Positions 1 to 7,187 of a stretch of DNA of 37,630 nucleotides are shown here, piece after piece (within the stretch, counting starts at the first letter, position 1; every line of letters begins with the position of its first letter). The stretch lies in the NCBI RefSeq assembly GCF_014656075.1, contig NZ_BNBS01000079.1:1-37630 (forward strand). Reading direction: 5' to 3'. Made by a program: the position numbers and the translations under genes. This DNA comes from Streptomyces hydrogenans. GTDB taxonomy: Bacteria; Actinomycetota; Actinomycetes; Streptomycetales; Streptomycetaceae. The notes beneath the pieces were generated by a model. It saw only the letters and a program-made list of their open reading frames with translations. It searched no databases and was not told the DNA's origin.

Positions 1-2495
1 GCCGCGGCCCGGTCGTCGCCCGCGTGAGCCAGCAGCGTGCCGAGGGCCGAGGCGGGATCGTCCGTGTGGGCCGCCGCGTCCAGGGCCGCCGCCGCGAGCA
101 CGGACGTGCCCGCGTCGTCGCGCGGGGGCGCGTCAGGGCCGGGCGCCGCCGCGGCGTACCGCAGCAGCAACGCCCGGCCGTGCACCGGTATCGGGGCCAC
201 CGCACGGAGGAGCGCGGCCCGCTCGTCGACGCCCCGGCCGGGATCGGCGACGGCCTCCGCCGCCAGCCGGACGGCCGCCGCCTGCTGCGACGGCAGCCAC
301 CGGTCGGCGTGGCGGAAGGGCGGCAGCGCGCGAGGCGCGCCCGCCGCCGGGAACCGGCCGCCGAGGGGCGGGTGCTCCGCCAGGGCCGGGCCCAGCCGGT
401 CGGTGCGCTCGGCGGCGAGGACCGCGAGCACCGGTGGCAGGAAGGCCGCCGAGGGCTCCCGCGCCAGGAGCGCGGCGACGCGCCCGCCCCGGCTCGCGGG
501 GTCGGCGAGCCAGGCCGCGGCGACGTCGCCGAACACGCCGTCCGGGCAGTGGTCCAGGGCCTCTTCGAGACGGTCCTGGAGCTCGGGCACCGCGTACGAG
601 CGGCGACCGCAGGACGCGACCAGAGCGAGGAGCGGCGCGACATCGCCACGGGCGGCGCTCCGGTCCAGCCACGGGACGAGCGCGCGGACCGCGGCACGTA
701 TCCCATCGGTGTTCAACAGCCTTTCCAGGCAGCCGAGTTCAATCGTTCCCGTGTGGGAGGTCAGAGCTTCCAGGAGCCGTGCGGCGAGACGTGTGGCCGG
801 GCGGTCGTGGCGCGCGGATCCCGCGGCGTCGGAGAGCAGGGCCACGGCCAGCGTGCGGACCGCGTCCCGGGTCATGGGGGAGCGGTCCCGGGCTGCCAGG
901 GCGTCCAGACACAGCCGCTCCAGAGCCGCCGAGGCGTCGCCGCCCTCACCGGCCCGGTCCCCGGCGACCTCGGCGCCCCGGTCCTCGGAGCCTCCGTCTC
1001 CGGCCGGCCCGTCTCCGTCCGACCCGTCTCCGACGGCTTCGAGCGCGGCGGTCAGGAGCGGGGTCGGGAGCCCGTCGAGGGCGTCGAGGACGTCCCCGCG
1101 GACCCCGTCGCGCTCGTGGGCCAGACGGCGGGAGGCCAGTCCGAGGAGCGTGGCGACCTGCCGCGGATCACGGCTGAGGCCGGCGTTGGTGATCAGCCGG
1201 TCCCAGGCCGTGCCCCGCTCGTCGGCGTCCCCCGTCGCGAGGGCGGCGAGCAGAGCGGGGCGGGCCTCGGCCGGCGGCAGCAGGGCGAGCATGTCCCGGA
1301 CCTCCTCCTCCGGACGGCCCGTGTCCCTCAGCCCGGCGACGGCGGCACGCGCCCGTGCGTGCCGCTCGGCCGGCGGGAGCTGCGCGAGCACCCCCTCGTG
1401 GGCCCGGACATTGCCGCGCGGCCCGCCCGCGGCGACGACGGCGTCCACGAAGGCGGCCCGACGCTCCGGGGGCACGCAGCGCAGCAGCGTGGGGAAGGCG
1501 CCGCGATGGAACCACAGGGCTCCGAGCGCGGGCAGGGACGGCGGGTCCGCCGCGACCAGCCGACGGAGGACCGCCGGCCCGGGAGTGCGCTCCCAGCGCG
1601 CGGCGTGCCGGTCCGCCCGGGTGAACCACCGCGCGACGCGCTCGGCGTCCACCGCGACCAGGTCGCCCAGCCGCTCGTGGACCGGACCGGGCAGGGTGTC
1701 GGGGCCGTACGCCTCCAGCAGACCCAGGACGCGTTCCGGCGCGGCGGGCAGAGCGGCGGCGGGCCCGAGCGCGTACCGCGCCCACCAGGCGTCGCGCGCC
1801 CGCCCGGTCAGCCCGGCGAGTTCCCGCTCCGCGTGGTCGAGGACCGCTCCCGGATGGCGCCGGGCCAGCGTGCTCCAGTCCTCGGGCTCCAACGCGCCCG
1901 CGAGTTCGGGCAGCAGCCGCGCCGTGAACTCCGGCGAACAGCCCGGCAGCAGCAGCGCCGCGTCCCGGTCCCCGTACGCGACGCGCACCCGCCGCACGAG
2001 CCGCTCCGCGAGCGCCGGCCGGCGTCCGTCGCGCAGCGACCGGGCGAGGTCGGCACGGACCACGGCGGGGGCGTCGTGGTAGGCGGCCTCGACGCCCGCG
2101 TCGACGTCGGGCCCGCCGTCGGGACCGACAGCGGGGCAGGCGTCGGGCCCGGCGGGGAGACGCGGGGCCCGAGCCGGAGCCGGGGGCGCGGAAGCGGCGG
2201 GCCCCGGAGTCGGGGCCGGAGCGGGGAGCCGCCGCGCGCCGCGGAGCGCGTACCGGCGGACCACCGGATCGAGGTCGCCGAGCCGGGCCAGCAGGTGCGC
2301 CGTGTCGCCGGCGGCGAGGGCCGCCAGGGCGGCGAGGCGCCGCTCGTACGGACCGAGCGCGTCCAATTCGTCGAGCAGGGGGCGGAGATCGCCCCGGGCG
2401 GCGAGCCGGTGGGCGGTGACGGCGGTGAACCTGAGCCGAGCGGAGTGGGAGAGGGGCGCGAGGGCGGCGAGCAACGGCGCGGCGGTGGTGATCAT
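1..2495 (-). CDS. HEAT-like repeat protein, 3' end missing (runs off left edge)
   Basis: An open frame reads from ATG 2495 to the window edge without a stop, giving about 831 residues. The visible protein is Ala/Leu/Arg-rich and built of short helical pairs, for example LARLGDLDPVVRRYALRGA near residue 70 and RDMLALLPPAEARPALLAAL further on. This is what HEAT/armadillo-like solenoids look like. Third positions are almost all G/C in this frame, so the long opposite-strand frames here are shadows. An ATG at 2504 is also in frame, but it overlaps a CACAAT box placed 7 nt before ATG 2495, and neither start has a Shine-Dalgarno. I therefore prefer 2495. Proteins like this often act as scaffolds, but I cannot name a partner. 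Confidence 0.8.
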   Translation of the reverse strand, partial: MITTAAPLLAALAPLSHSARLRFTAVTAHRLAARGDLRPLLDELDALGPYERRLAALAALAAGDTAHLLARLGDLDPVVRRYALRGARRLPAPAPTPGPAASAPPAPARAPRLPAGPDACPAVGPDGGPDVDAGVEAAYHDAPAVVRADLARSLRDGRRPALAERLVRRVRVAYGDRDAALLLPGCSPEFTARLLPELAGALEPEDWSTLARRHPGAVLDHAERELAGLTGRARDAWWARYALGPAAALPAAPERVLGLLEAYGPDTLPGPVHERLGDLVAVDAERVARWFTRADRHAARWERTPGPAVLRRLVAADPPSLPALGALWFHRGAFPTLLRCVPPERRAAFVDAVVAAGGPRGNVRAHEGVLAQLPPAERHARARAAVAGLRDTGRPEEEVRDMLALLPPAEARPALLAALATGDADERGTAWDRLITNAGLSRDPRQVATLLGLASRRLAHERDGVRGDVLDALDGLPTPLLTAALEAVGDGSDGDGPAGDGGSEDRGAEVAGDRAGEGGDASAALERLCLDALAARDRSPMTRDAVRTLAVALLSDAAGSARHDRPATRLAARLLEALTSHTGTIELGCLERLLNTDGIRAAVRALVPWLDRSAARGDVAPLLALVASCGRRSYAVPELQDRLEEALDHCPDGVFGDVAAAWLADPASRGGRVAALLAREPSAAFLPPVLAVLAAERTDRLGPALAEHPPLGGRFPAAGAPRALPPFRHADRWLPSQQAAAVRLAAEAVADPGRGVDERAALLRAVAPIPVHGRALLLRYAAAAPGPDAPPRDDAGTSVLAAAALDAAAHTDDPASALGTLLAHAGDDRAA

Positions 2496-2616
2496 CGCGG
2501 GCATTGTGCCCCGGGAGCCGTGCTCCTGCCCAGCGAGAAAGAGCCCCGCCGCGCATGCCGACGTCGATGTCGGATTCCTGCCGGACGCCGCCGCCGTCCG
2601 CTGCTTGGCTGAAGGC

Positions 2617-3429
2617 ATGACCAGCACTCACCACGCCGCGCTCTTCCGCTCCCTCCACACTCCCGCGCGTCCGCTCGCGCTCGCGAACGTCTGGGACGTC
2701 GCCGGCGCCCGGATCATGGAGGCCGCGGGCGCCCCCGCGATCGCCACGACCAGCGCGGGCGTCGCCTGGTCGCTCGGAGCCCCGGACGGCGACCGGATCT
2801 CCCGGGACCTGGCGCTGGACACCGTCGCCCGCATCGCGGCGGCGGTCACCGTCCCGGTGAGCGCCGACATCGAGGGGGGCCACGGCGAGACCCCCGCCGC
2901 CGTCGCGGACACCGTCACCCGGGTCCTGGAGGCCGGTGCCGTGGGCGTCAACATCGAGGACGGCACCCGCCCGCCGAGCACCCTGACCGCCCGGCTGGAG
3001 GCCGTCCGCGCCGCCGCCGAGCGGGCGGGCGCCGACCTCTTCGTCAACGCCCGCGTCGACACCTACCTGCTGGCCCTGGGCGACCCCGCCACCCGGCTGC
3101 GGGACACGCTGGAGCGGGCCCGTTCGTACGTCGACGCCGGAGCGGACGGCATCTTCGTCCCCGGCGTCACCGATCCCGGCCTCATCGCCACCCTGGCAGA
3201 GGCCCTGACGGTCCCCCTCAACGTCCTGGCGGCCCCCAACACCCCGTCCGTGAAGGAGCTCGGCGCCCTCGGCGTCGCCCGCGTCAGCCTCGGCTCGGGC
3301 ATCGCCCAGGCCGCCTACGCCGTGGCCCGACGCGCCGCCCGCGAACTCTACGGCGCGGGAACGTACGACTCCCTCCGGCAGGACCTCGACTACACGCACC
3401 TCAACGACCTCCTCGGCAGCTCCGGTTGA
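2617..3429 (+). CDS. isocitrate lyase / PEP mutase family protein
   Basis: 270 residues, a single TIM-barrel enzyme of the PEP mutase/isocitrate lyase superfamily. These enzymes make or break C-C or P-C bonds next to a carboxylate using Mg2+. Visible signatures are VSADIEGGHG (residues 81-90, with metal-site acids D84 and E86) and GVNIEDG (110-116, E114/D115), both typical of the family. TTSAGVAWSLGAPDGD (about 44-59) matches the N-terminal substrate loop. It lacks the catalytic KKCGH cysteine motif of true isocitrate lyase, so a PEP mutase-like or methylisocitrate lyase-like activity is more likely. The substrate is unknown. It stands alone, divergent from the HEAT-like gene. ATG 2617 has only a weak GAAGG directly before it. 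Confidence 0.9.
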   Translation: MTSTHHAALFRSLHTPARPLALANVWDVAGARIMEAAGAPAIATTSAGVAWSLGAPDGDRISRDLALDTVARIAAAVTVPVSADIEGGHGETPAAVADTVTRVLEAGAVGVNIEDGTRPPSTLTARLEAVRAAAERAGADLFVNARVDTYLLALGDPATRLRDTLERARSYVDAGADGIFVPGVTDPGLIATLAEALTVPLNVLAAPNTPSVKELGALGVARVSLGSGIAQAAYAVARRAARELYGAGTYDSLRQDLDYTHLNDLLGSSG

Positions 3430-3567
3430 CCCGCGCCCGCACGGGACACCGGACGCCCTCTTGCGCCGCCCACCCCCGCACGGCGCCGTTCTTGGGCGTG
3501 TCACTCGGCACGCACGTGCCCGACGGGGGAAGGGCGGCAGAGGGTGGGGACGGGATCGGGGCGGGGG

Positions 3568-3929
3568 CCGGGGTGGGCCGAGAGGACGTTCGGCGAGAGC
3601 GCGGGTGAGCTGGCGAGACTGATCCCCGCCGGCCTGGTGCGCGCCCATGACCGGGCACGGAGCACGCACGAGGGGGTGCGGACCCAGACACTGGAGGCGT
3701 ACGGCCACGGGCTCTACGCGGCGCAGTTCGAGGAGCCGGCCCTTCCCGCCCCGGCGGGCTGCCCGACGGGGTCCTGCGAGACGACCCGCCCACCCCGCGC
3801 CCCGACCGTCACTTCGACGTGGACCCGGGGGTGTTCGACGCCACCCCGGCCCGGCCGGCGGCGGTACGCGGACCGTGGCCGCGCGAGCTGTCGGGGAAGC
3901 TTCCCCGGCACGTGCGCGGCGGCGCCTGA
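3568..3929 (+). pseudogene. frameshifted remnant of a small hypothetical gene
   Basis: Two consecutive stretches with strong G/C third-position bias lie in different frames. The first reads ERTFGESAGELARLIPAG and then THEGVRTQTLEAYGHGL (about 3568-3757). The second starts at LPDGVLRDDPPTP (3759) and ends SGKLPRHVRGGA with TGA 3927-3929. Joined, they would make one protein tail. The break near 3740-3760 is therefore a frameshift. The 5' end has no convincing start and fades into GC-rich sequence near 3540, so the remnant also appears truncated. Function is unknown. A sequencing error could explain the frameshift but not the missing 5' end. Confidence 0.5.
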
Positions 3930-4033
3930 CGGAACGGCCGTGCGGCATGCGGACCCGACGCTCCGATGATCGGAACGACCGACGATCACCCGGCTATGCT
4001 GCCTCGTCCCAGAGGCCAGGAAGGAACCCCAGC

Positions 4034-4579
4034 ATGAGCAGCGCCACCTCCCCGTTCCCCGCTCGGATCGAGCTGACGGGAGAAGGGCTCGTCCTGCGCG
4101 ACTGGACGGAGTCGGACCTGTCCGCGATGCCGGCACTCTTCGACGACCCCGACGTCGCGTACTGGACGCCCCTCGCCTCGCCCTTCGACCGGCAGGCCGC
4201 CGCCACCCGGCTGGAGCGCGACCGGAAGCTGCGGGCGGAGGGGACCACCATCCTGCTCGCGATCACCCTCGACGGCGGCGCGCCGCTCGGCGAGGTGATG
4301 CTGCGGCGCCTCCCGGACGGTGTGGAGCTCGGCTACGCCGTCGGCCCCGCCCACCGCGGCCAGGGCCTGGCCGTCCGCGCGGTGCGGGTCATGGCCGCGT
4401 ACGCCTTCGAGGAGCTCGGGGTGGAGCGGGCGGTGCTGGAACTGGAGGCCGAGAACGCCGCCAGCGTCGCCGTGGCCGAGAGGGCGGGCTTCACCCTGCT
4501 CGACGTGCCCCTCATCGAGGGCCAGGAGAAGGGCCGTCCCTTCGTGCTGCAGACCTGGGAGCTGACCCGCACCTCCTGA
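4034..4579 (+). CDS. GNAT family N-acetyltransferase (RimJ/RimL-like)
   Basis: 181 residues. The acetyl-CoA binding motif A is clear: an ELGYAVGPAHRGQGLAVRAV-type stretch with R108-G109-Q110-G111. It is followed by the RimJ/RimL-style LELEAENAASVAVAERAGF helix. The N-terminal part (LVLRDWTESDLSAMPALFDDPDV) matches the usual beta1-alpha1 of acetyltransferases acting on protein N-termini, small amines or antibiotics. The acceptor cannot be read from sequence. ATG 4034 is preceded by AGGAAGG about 10 nt upstream, an acceptable ribosome site. It is convergent with the ECF41 sigma gene, with a C-rich tandem repeat between them. Confidence 0.88.
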   Translation: MSSATSPFPARIELTGEGLVLRDWTESDLSAMPALFDDPDVAYWTPLASPFDRQAAATRLERDRKLRAEGTTILLAITLDGGAPLGEVMLRRLPDGVELGYAVGPAHRGQGLAVRAVRVMAAYAFEELGVERAVLELEAENAASVAVAERAGFTLLDVPLIEGQEKGRPFVLQTWELTRTS

Positions 4580-4607
4580 CGCTGCCGGGACGGGTGTGGC
4601 TGGGAGG

Positions 4608-4658
4608 CCCCGTCCCCGCCCCCATCCCCATCCCCATCCCCATCCCCGTCCCCGTCCC
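4608..4658. repeat. C-run hexamer tandem repeat (G-quadruplex-capable on minus strand)
   Basis: About ten runs of three to five C separated by one or two bases; the core is a perfect CCCCAT hexamer repeated four times, flanked by CCCCGT units. The minus strand thus carries consecutive G4 runs. It sits between the convergent GNAT and sigma-factor genes, where it could pause transcription from either side. Confidence 0.85.
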
Positions 4659-4688
4659 GTCGCGGTCGGGACGGTGGGGTGAGGTGGG

Positions 4689-5585
4689 TCAGCCGCTTTT
4701 CCAGTACCGGAGCTTCTCCGGGTTGAGCACTGCCCAGATCCGGCGGATCCTGCCGTCCGCGATGTCGAACGCGTAGACCGACAGGACGGCACCGTCCCGG
4801 TGGGCCGCCAGGCCGGGCTGGCCGTTGACCGTGCACGTGCGCAGCGTCAGCCGGTCCGGCGCGATCCGGCCCGCGAAGAAGCGGGCGACCTGCTCGGCGC
4901 CCTCGATCGGGTGGGTCAGGGCGGAGACGAGACCGCCACCGTCACCGACGGCGGTGGCGTCCGCGTCGAGCAGCCCGACGAGGGCGTGGATGTCCTTGGC
5001 CTCCCACGCCTCCTTGAACTCCTGCACCACACGCGACCGCTGGGACGGCGACGGCGACGGCGAAGGGGGCCGCGAGGCGTCGACGCGGCGCCGGGCCGAG
5101 ACCGCCAGTTGGCGGCAGGCCGCCGGGGTGCGGCCGACGATGTCGGCCACCTCGGCGAACGAGTAGCGGAAGACGTCGTGCAGCACGAACGCCACGCGCT
5201 CCGCCGGCGTCATCGCGTCCAGGACGACGAGGAAGGCCATGCCGACCGACTCGTCGAGCGTGACGCGGTCGGCCGGATCGCCCGTGTCGCCGTCCCCCGC
5301 ACCGGCCGACCACTCGGTGGGCGCGGGCAGCGGCTCGGGAATCCACGCCCCCACGTATCGCTCCCGCCGCGCCCGCGCCGAGCGGAGCACGTCGAGACAG
5401 ATGCGTCCCGCGACCTTGGTCAGCCAGCCGCCGGGGGATGCCACCGCCTCCCGCTGGCGCGGCGACAGCGCGTACCAGCGGGCGTACGTCTCCTGGGCGA
5501 CGTCCTCGGCCTCGGCGAACGAACCCAGCATCCGGTAGGCGAGGTTGATCAGCCTGCGGCGTTCGGCGGTGGGGCTGGTCGTCAT
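4689..5585 (-). CDS. ECF41-family RNA polymerase sigma factor with C-terminal SnoaL-like domain
   Basis: 298 residues. Sigma region 2 occupies about residues 8-75 (RRLINLAYRMLGSFAEAEDVAQETYARW) and region 4 about 112-170. A SnoaL/NTF2-like domain fills 185-298. The ECF41 hallmarks are present in slightly altered form: WIPEP at 81-85 in the linker (usual WLPEP), DGGGL at 215-219 (usual DGGGK) and NPEKL at 288-292 (usual NPDKL). In this family the C-terminal domain acts in cis in place of an anti-sigma factor. A Ser-Pro repeat (PPSPSPSPS, about 173-181) links the domains. ATG 5585 has GAAGGAG upstream. It is divergent from an NTF2-like gene, and both face matching ECF41-type promoters. The usual carboxymuconolactone decarboxylase/oxidoreductase/epimerase partner is absent here. 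Confidence 0.92.
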   Translation of the reverse strand: MTTSPTAERRRLINLAYRMLGSFAEAEDVAQETYARWYALSPRQREAVASPGGWLTKVAGRICLDVLRSARARRERYVGAWIPEPLPAPTEWSAGAGDGDTGDPADRVTLDESVGMAFLVVLDAMTPAERVAFVLHDVFRYSFAEVADIVGRTPAACRQLAVSARRRVDASRPPSPSPSPSQRSRVVQEFKEAWEAKDIHALVGLLDADATAVGDGGGLVSALTHPIEGAEQVARFFAGRIAPDRLTLRTCTVNGQPGLAAHRDGAVLSVYAFDIADGRIRRIWAVLNPEKLRYWKSG

Positions 5586-5625
5586 GGTCGCGCGGCTCCT
5601 TCGGTCGGCTCTCCCTCAGCCTTAT

Positions 5626-5652
5626 GACGGGACGGCTTCCCGGAATGTGACG
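5626..5652 (-). promoter_or_regulatory. ECF41-type promoter of the sigma gene
   Basis: Reading the minus strand: CGTCACA at 5652-5646, a 16-nt spacer, then CGTC at 5629-5626. This fits the ECF41 consensus as I recall it (TGTCACA and CGTC), and supports autoregulation. The predicted leader is about 30 nt. Confidence 0.7.
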
Positions 5653-5704
5653 TGCGTGGTGCTCGCGGACGGGCGCCGCGTGCGGGTCGGGCGGGCGGCG
5701 CGCC

Positions 5705-5729
5705 TCACATTCCGGCGGGCCGTCTCGTC
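5705..5729 (+). promoter_or_regulatory. ECF41-type promoter of the NTF2-like gene
   Basis: TCACA at 5705-5709, 16-nt spacer, CGTC at 5726-5729. The box and much of the spacer (TCACATTCCGG, CCGTC) repeat the promoter facing the other way at 5626-5652, so both are likely read by the same sigma factor. Confidence 0.7.
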
Positions 5730-5764
5730 CTCCTGTCAGCCGAACACGACCGGAGGAGTACGCG

Positions 5765-6223
5765 ATGACCACCCACGAGTCCGAGATACGCGCGCTGCTG
5801 GCGCGCCGCGCCGAAGCCCAGCAGACGAAGGACATCGACCGGCTCATGTCCTTCTACGCCGACGACGCCGTCTACTACGACGCGGTCCCCCCGCTGCGGT
5901 TCACGGGGACCGACGAGATCCGGCGGAACTTCCTGCGCTGGTTCGACGGATACGCCGGACCCATCAGCCTGGAGACCCACGACGTCACCCTCGCGGCCGG
6001 CGGGGACACCGCGTTCGCGCACATGCTCCACCTGGACTCGGGGGAGCGCGAGGGCGGGCTCCAGGCGTCGATCTGGGTGCGGGAGAGCGTCTGCCTCCGG
6101 AGGACGGGCGGGAGGTGGTCGATCACGCACGAACACGTCTCGATCCCGGTCGACCCGACGACCATGACGGTCTGGCTCCCGACCGGCAAGGACCAGCCCT
6201 TCTCGTTCGGCGCGGCTCGGTGA
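5765..6223 (+). CDS. NTF2-like / SnoaL-fold protein
   Basis: 152 residues with the usual cone-shaped-fold pattern. An N-terminal helix (ESEIRALLARRAEAQQTKDIDRLMSFYADDAVYYDA) is followed by FTGTDEIRRNFLRWFDGY and four predicted strands ending RTGGRWSITHEHVS. Members bind small hydrophobic ligands or act as isomerases/cyclases. No catalytic set is certain here. ATG 5765 follows GGAGGAG with good spacing. The gene lies directly behind an ECF41-type promoter and overlaps the next gene by GTGA, so it probably forms a two-gene regulon target of the neighbouring sigma factor. The fold is shared with that sigma factor's own C-terminal domain. Confidence 0.85.
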   Translation: MTTHESEIRALLARRAEAQQTKDIDRLMSFYADDAVYYDAVPPLRFTGTDEIRRNFLRWFDGYAGPISLETHDVTLAAGGDTAFAHMLHLDSGEREGGLQASIWVRESVCLRRTGGRWSITHEHVSIPVDPTTMTVWLPTGKDQPFSFGAAR

Positions 6224-6723
6224 GGAGCCTCCACCTGGCCGGCCTCCGCGCTTCGGGGCTCGGGAAGGTGGCCGCCGCCTCGCTCGCCGCGGTCGCGGTC
6301 GGGGCCCTCGCCGCCGACGGCGCGGAGGCCGGCCCTCCGGCGCGGGGGCGCGTCGAGGTTCTCGAACTCACGGTCCGGAACGACCAGTACACCTCGGTCG
6401 ATCACGGCCCCGCTGGGCCGAGCCTGGGAGACATGGACGTCTACTCCGGCACCGGCGTCGAGGACGGCCGGGACGTCGGGCGCGGGGGCGGAACCTGCCA
6501 GGTCATCCATGTGCGGGGCGCGGCGGTCACGGCGCAGTGCGTGATCACGATGGAGGTCGCGCGGGGGTCCCTGACGATGCAGTCGCTCTGGACGAAGGGC
6601 GAGTCCCCCCTCGACATGGCGATCACCGGCGGCACGGGCGCGTACGCCGGCGCCCGGGGCGTCGCCCGCTTCCAGGACATCGCGACGCCGGACGAGCGGG
6701 TACGGCTGGAGATCCTGCGCTGA
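6220..6723 (+). CDS. secreted allene-oxide-cyclase-barrel-like protein
   Basis: 167 residues. GTG 6220 overlaps the stop of the NTF2-like gene (TGA 6221-6223), so translation is coupled. The N-terminus is positively charged and followed by a hydrophobic Ala-rich stretch ending GAEAGPPA near residue 35, a likely Sec signal peptide. The mature part has the dirigent/AOC-barrel pattern: VYSGTGVEDG, GTCQVIHVRGAAVTAQCVIT, GSLTMQSLW and MAITGGTGAYAGARGVARF. Proteins of this kind in actinobacteria are extracytoplasmic, and most have no proven enzymatic role. Two cysteines (CQV, QCV) in adjacent strands could form a disulfide. I infer it is an exported effector of the ECF41 response. Confidence 0.78.
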   Translation: MRSLHLAGLRASGLGKVAAASLAAVAVGALAADGAEAGPPARGRVEVLELTVRNDQYTSVDHGPAGPSLGDMDVYSGTGVEDGRDVGRGGGTCQVIHVRGAAVTAQCVITMEVARGSLTMQSLWTKGESPLDMAITGGTGAYAGARGVARFQDIATPDERVRLEILR

Positions 6724-6725
6724 GG

Positions 6726-6799
6726 GCGCGGCGCTGCCCGGGGTGCCCCGACGATCGGCAACGAAGGGCCGTTCGACGGGACACCCCGGGCGCCGCGCT
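6726..6799 (+). terminator. long-looped inverted repeat downstream of the AOC-barrel gene
   Basis: Arms at 6726-6749 and 6777-6799 (GCGCGGCGC..CCCGGGGTG against CACCCCGGGCGCCGCGC) pair with few mismatches across a loop of about 27 nt. It starts 3 nt after the stop codon at 6723. There is no U-tract, as is common in streptomycetes. Confidence 0.55.
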
Positions 6800-6820
6800 C
6801 GCGGAGCCGTCCCCTCCACC

Positions 6821-6886
6821 GGTCCTCCGCCGATCTCCCGTCGATCTCCCGTCGGTCCTCCACCGATCCTCCGTCGGTCCGCTGGC
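6821..6886. repeat. 11-bp tandem repeat, about six units
   Basis: Units start at 6821, 6832, 6843, 6854, 6865 and a degenerate one at 6876. The consensus is GRTCYYCCGYC. The two units at 6832 and 6843 (GATCTCCCGTC) are identical. The period matches one DNA helical turn. Confidence 0.8.
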
Positions 6887-6916
6887 GGTCCCCGGCGTTC
6901 GCGGCGAGCCCCCGCC

Positions 6917-6990
6917 GGTGAGGTGAGGTGAGGTGAGGTGAGGCGAGGTGACGTGAGGTGACGTGAGGTGACGTGGGGCACGGTGCGGTG
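6917..6990. repeat. GGTGA pentamer tandem array, decaying into CGTGA/GGTGA alternation
   Basis: Five perfect GGTGA units start at 6917, followed by GGCGA, GGTGA and then three CGTGA-GGTGA-type 10-bp pairs, ending in GGTGCGGTG. Together with the 11-bp repeat before it, this fills most of the 464-bp stretch between 6723 and 7188. No convincing gene lies in that stretch. Confidence 0.85.
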
Positions 6991-7187
6991 CGATGCCGAG
7001 GGGGGCAAGGCGCGCTCACGGGCGGACCGATTCCCGGTGTCCTCGGGCCCCGAAGTAGTCTCCCCGGCATGACGGGATCTCGGCACGCCGCCTTCGAACC
7101 CGAGGCGAAGGGCCGCGTGCGTCGGCGGGCACGACTCCGGCTCCGGTGTCCCGCACGGCCTCCGGTGCCGCTCCGGGCAGCGCTCGC

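Noticed and set aside
24..2612. 862- and 681-codon plus-strand open frames over the left gene
   Set aside because: Long stop-free antisense frames are expected opposite a GC-rich gene; third-position bias supports only the minus-strand frame.
1168..3948. A 926-codon open frame on the minus strand
   Set aside because: It crosses the well-supported PEP-mutase gene and the start of the HEAT-like gene in the wrong frame, and its Arg/Pro/Gly-rich composition is that of a GC-shadow frame.
6917..6990. Pentamer array considered as a CRISPR or attachment site
   Set aside because: Units are 5 bp without spacers, and no cas or integrase genes occur in the window.
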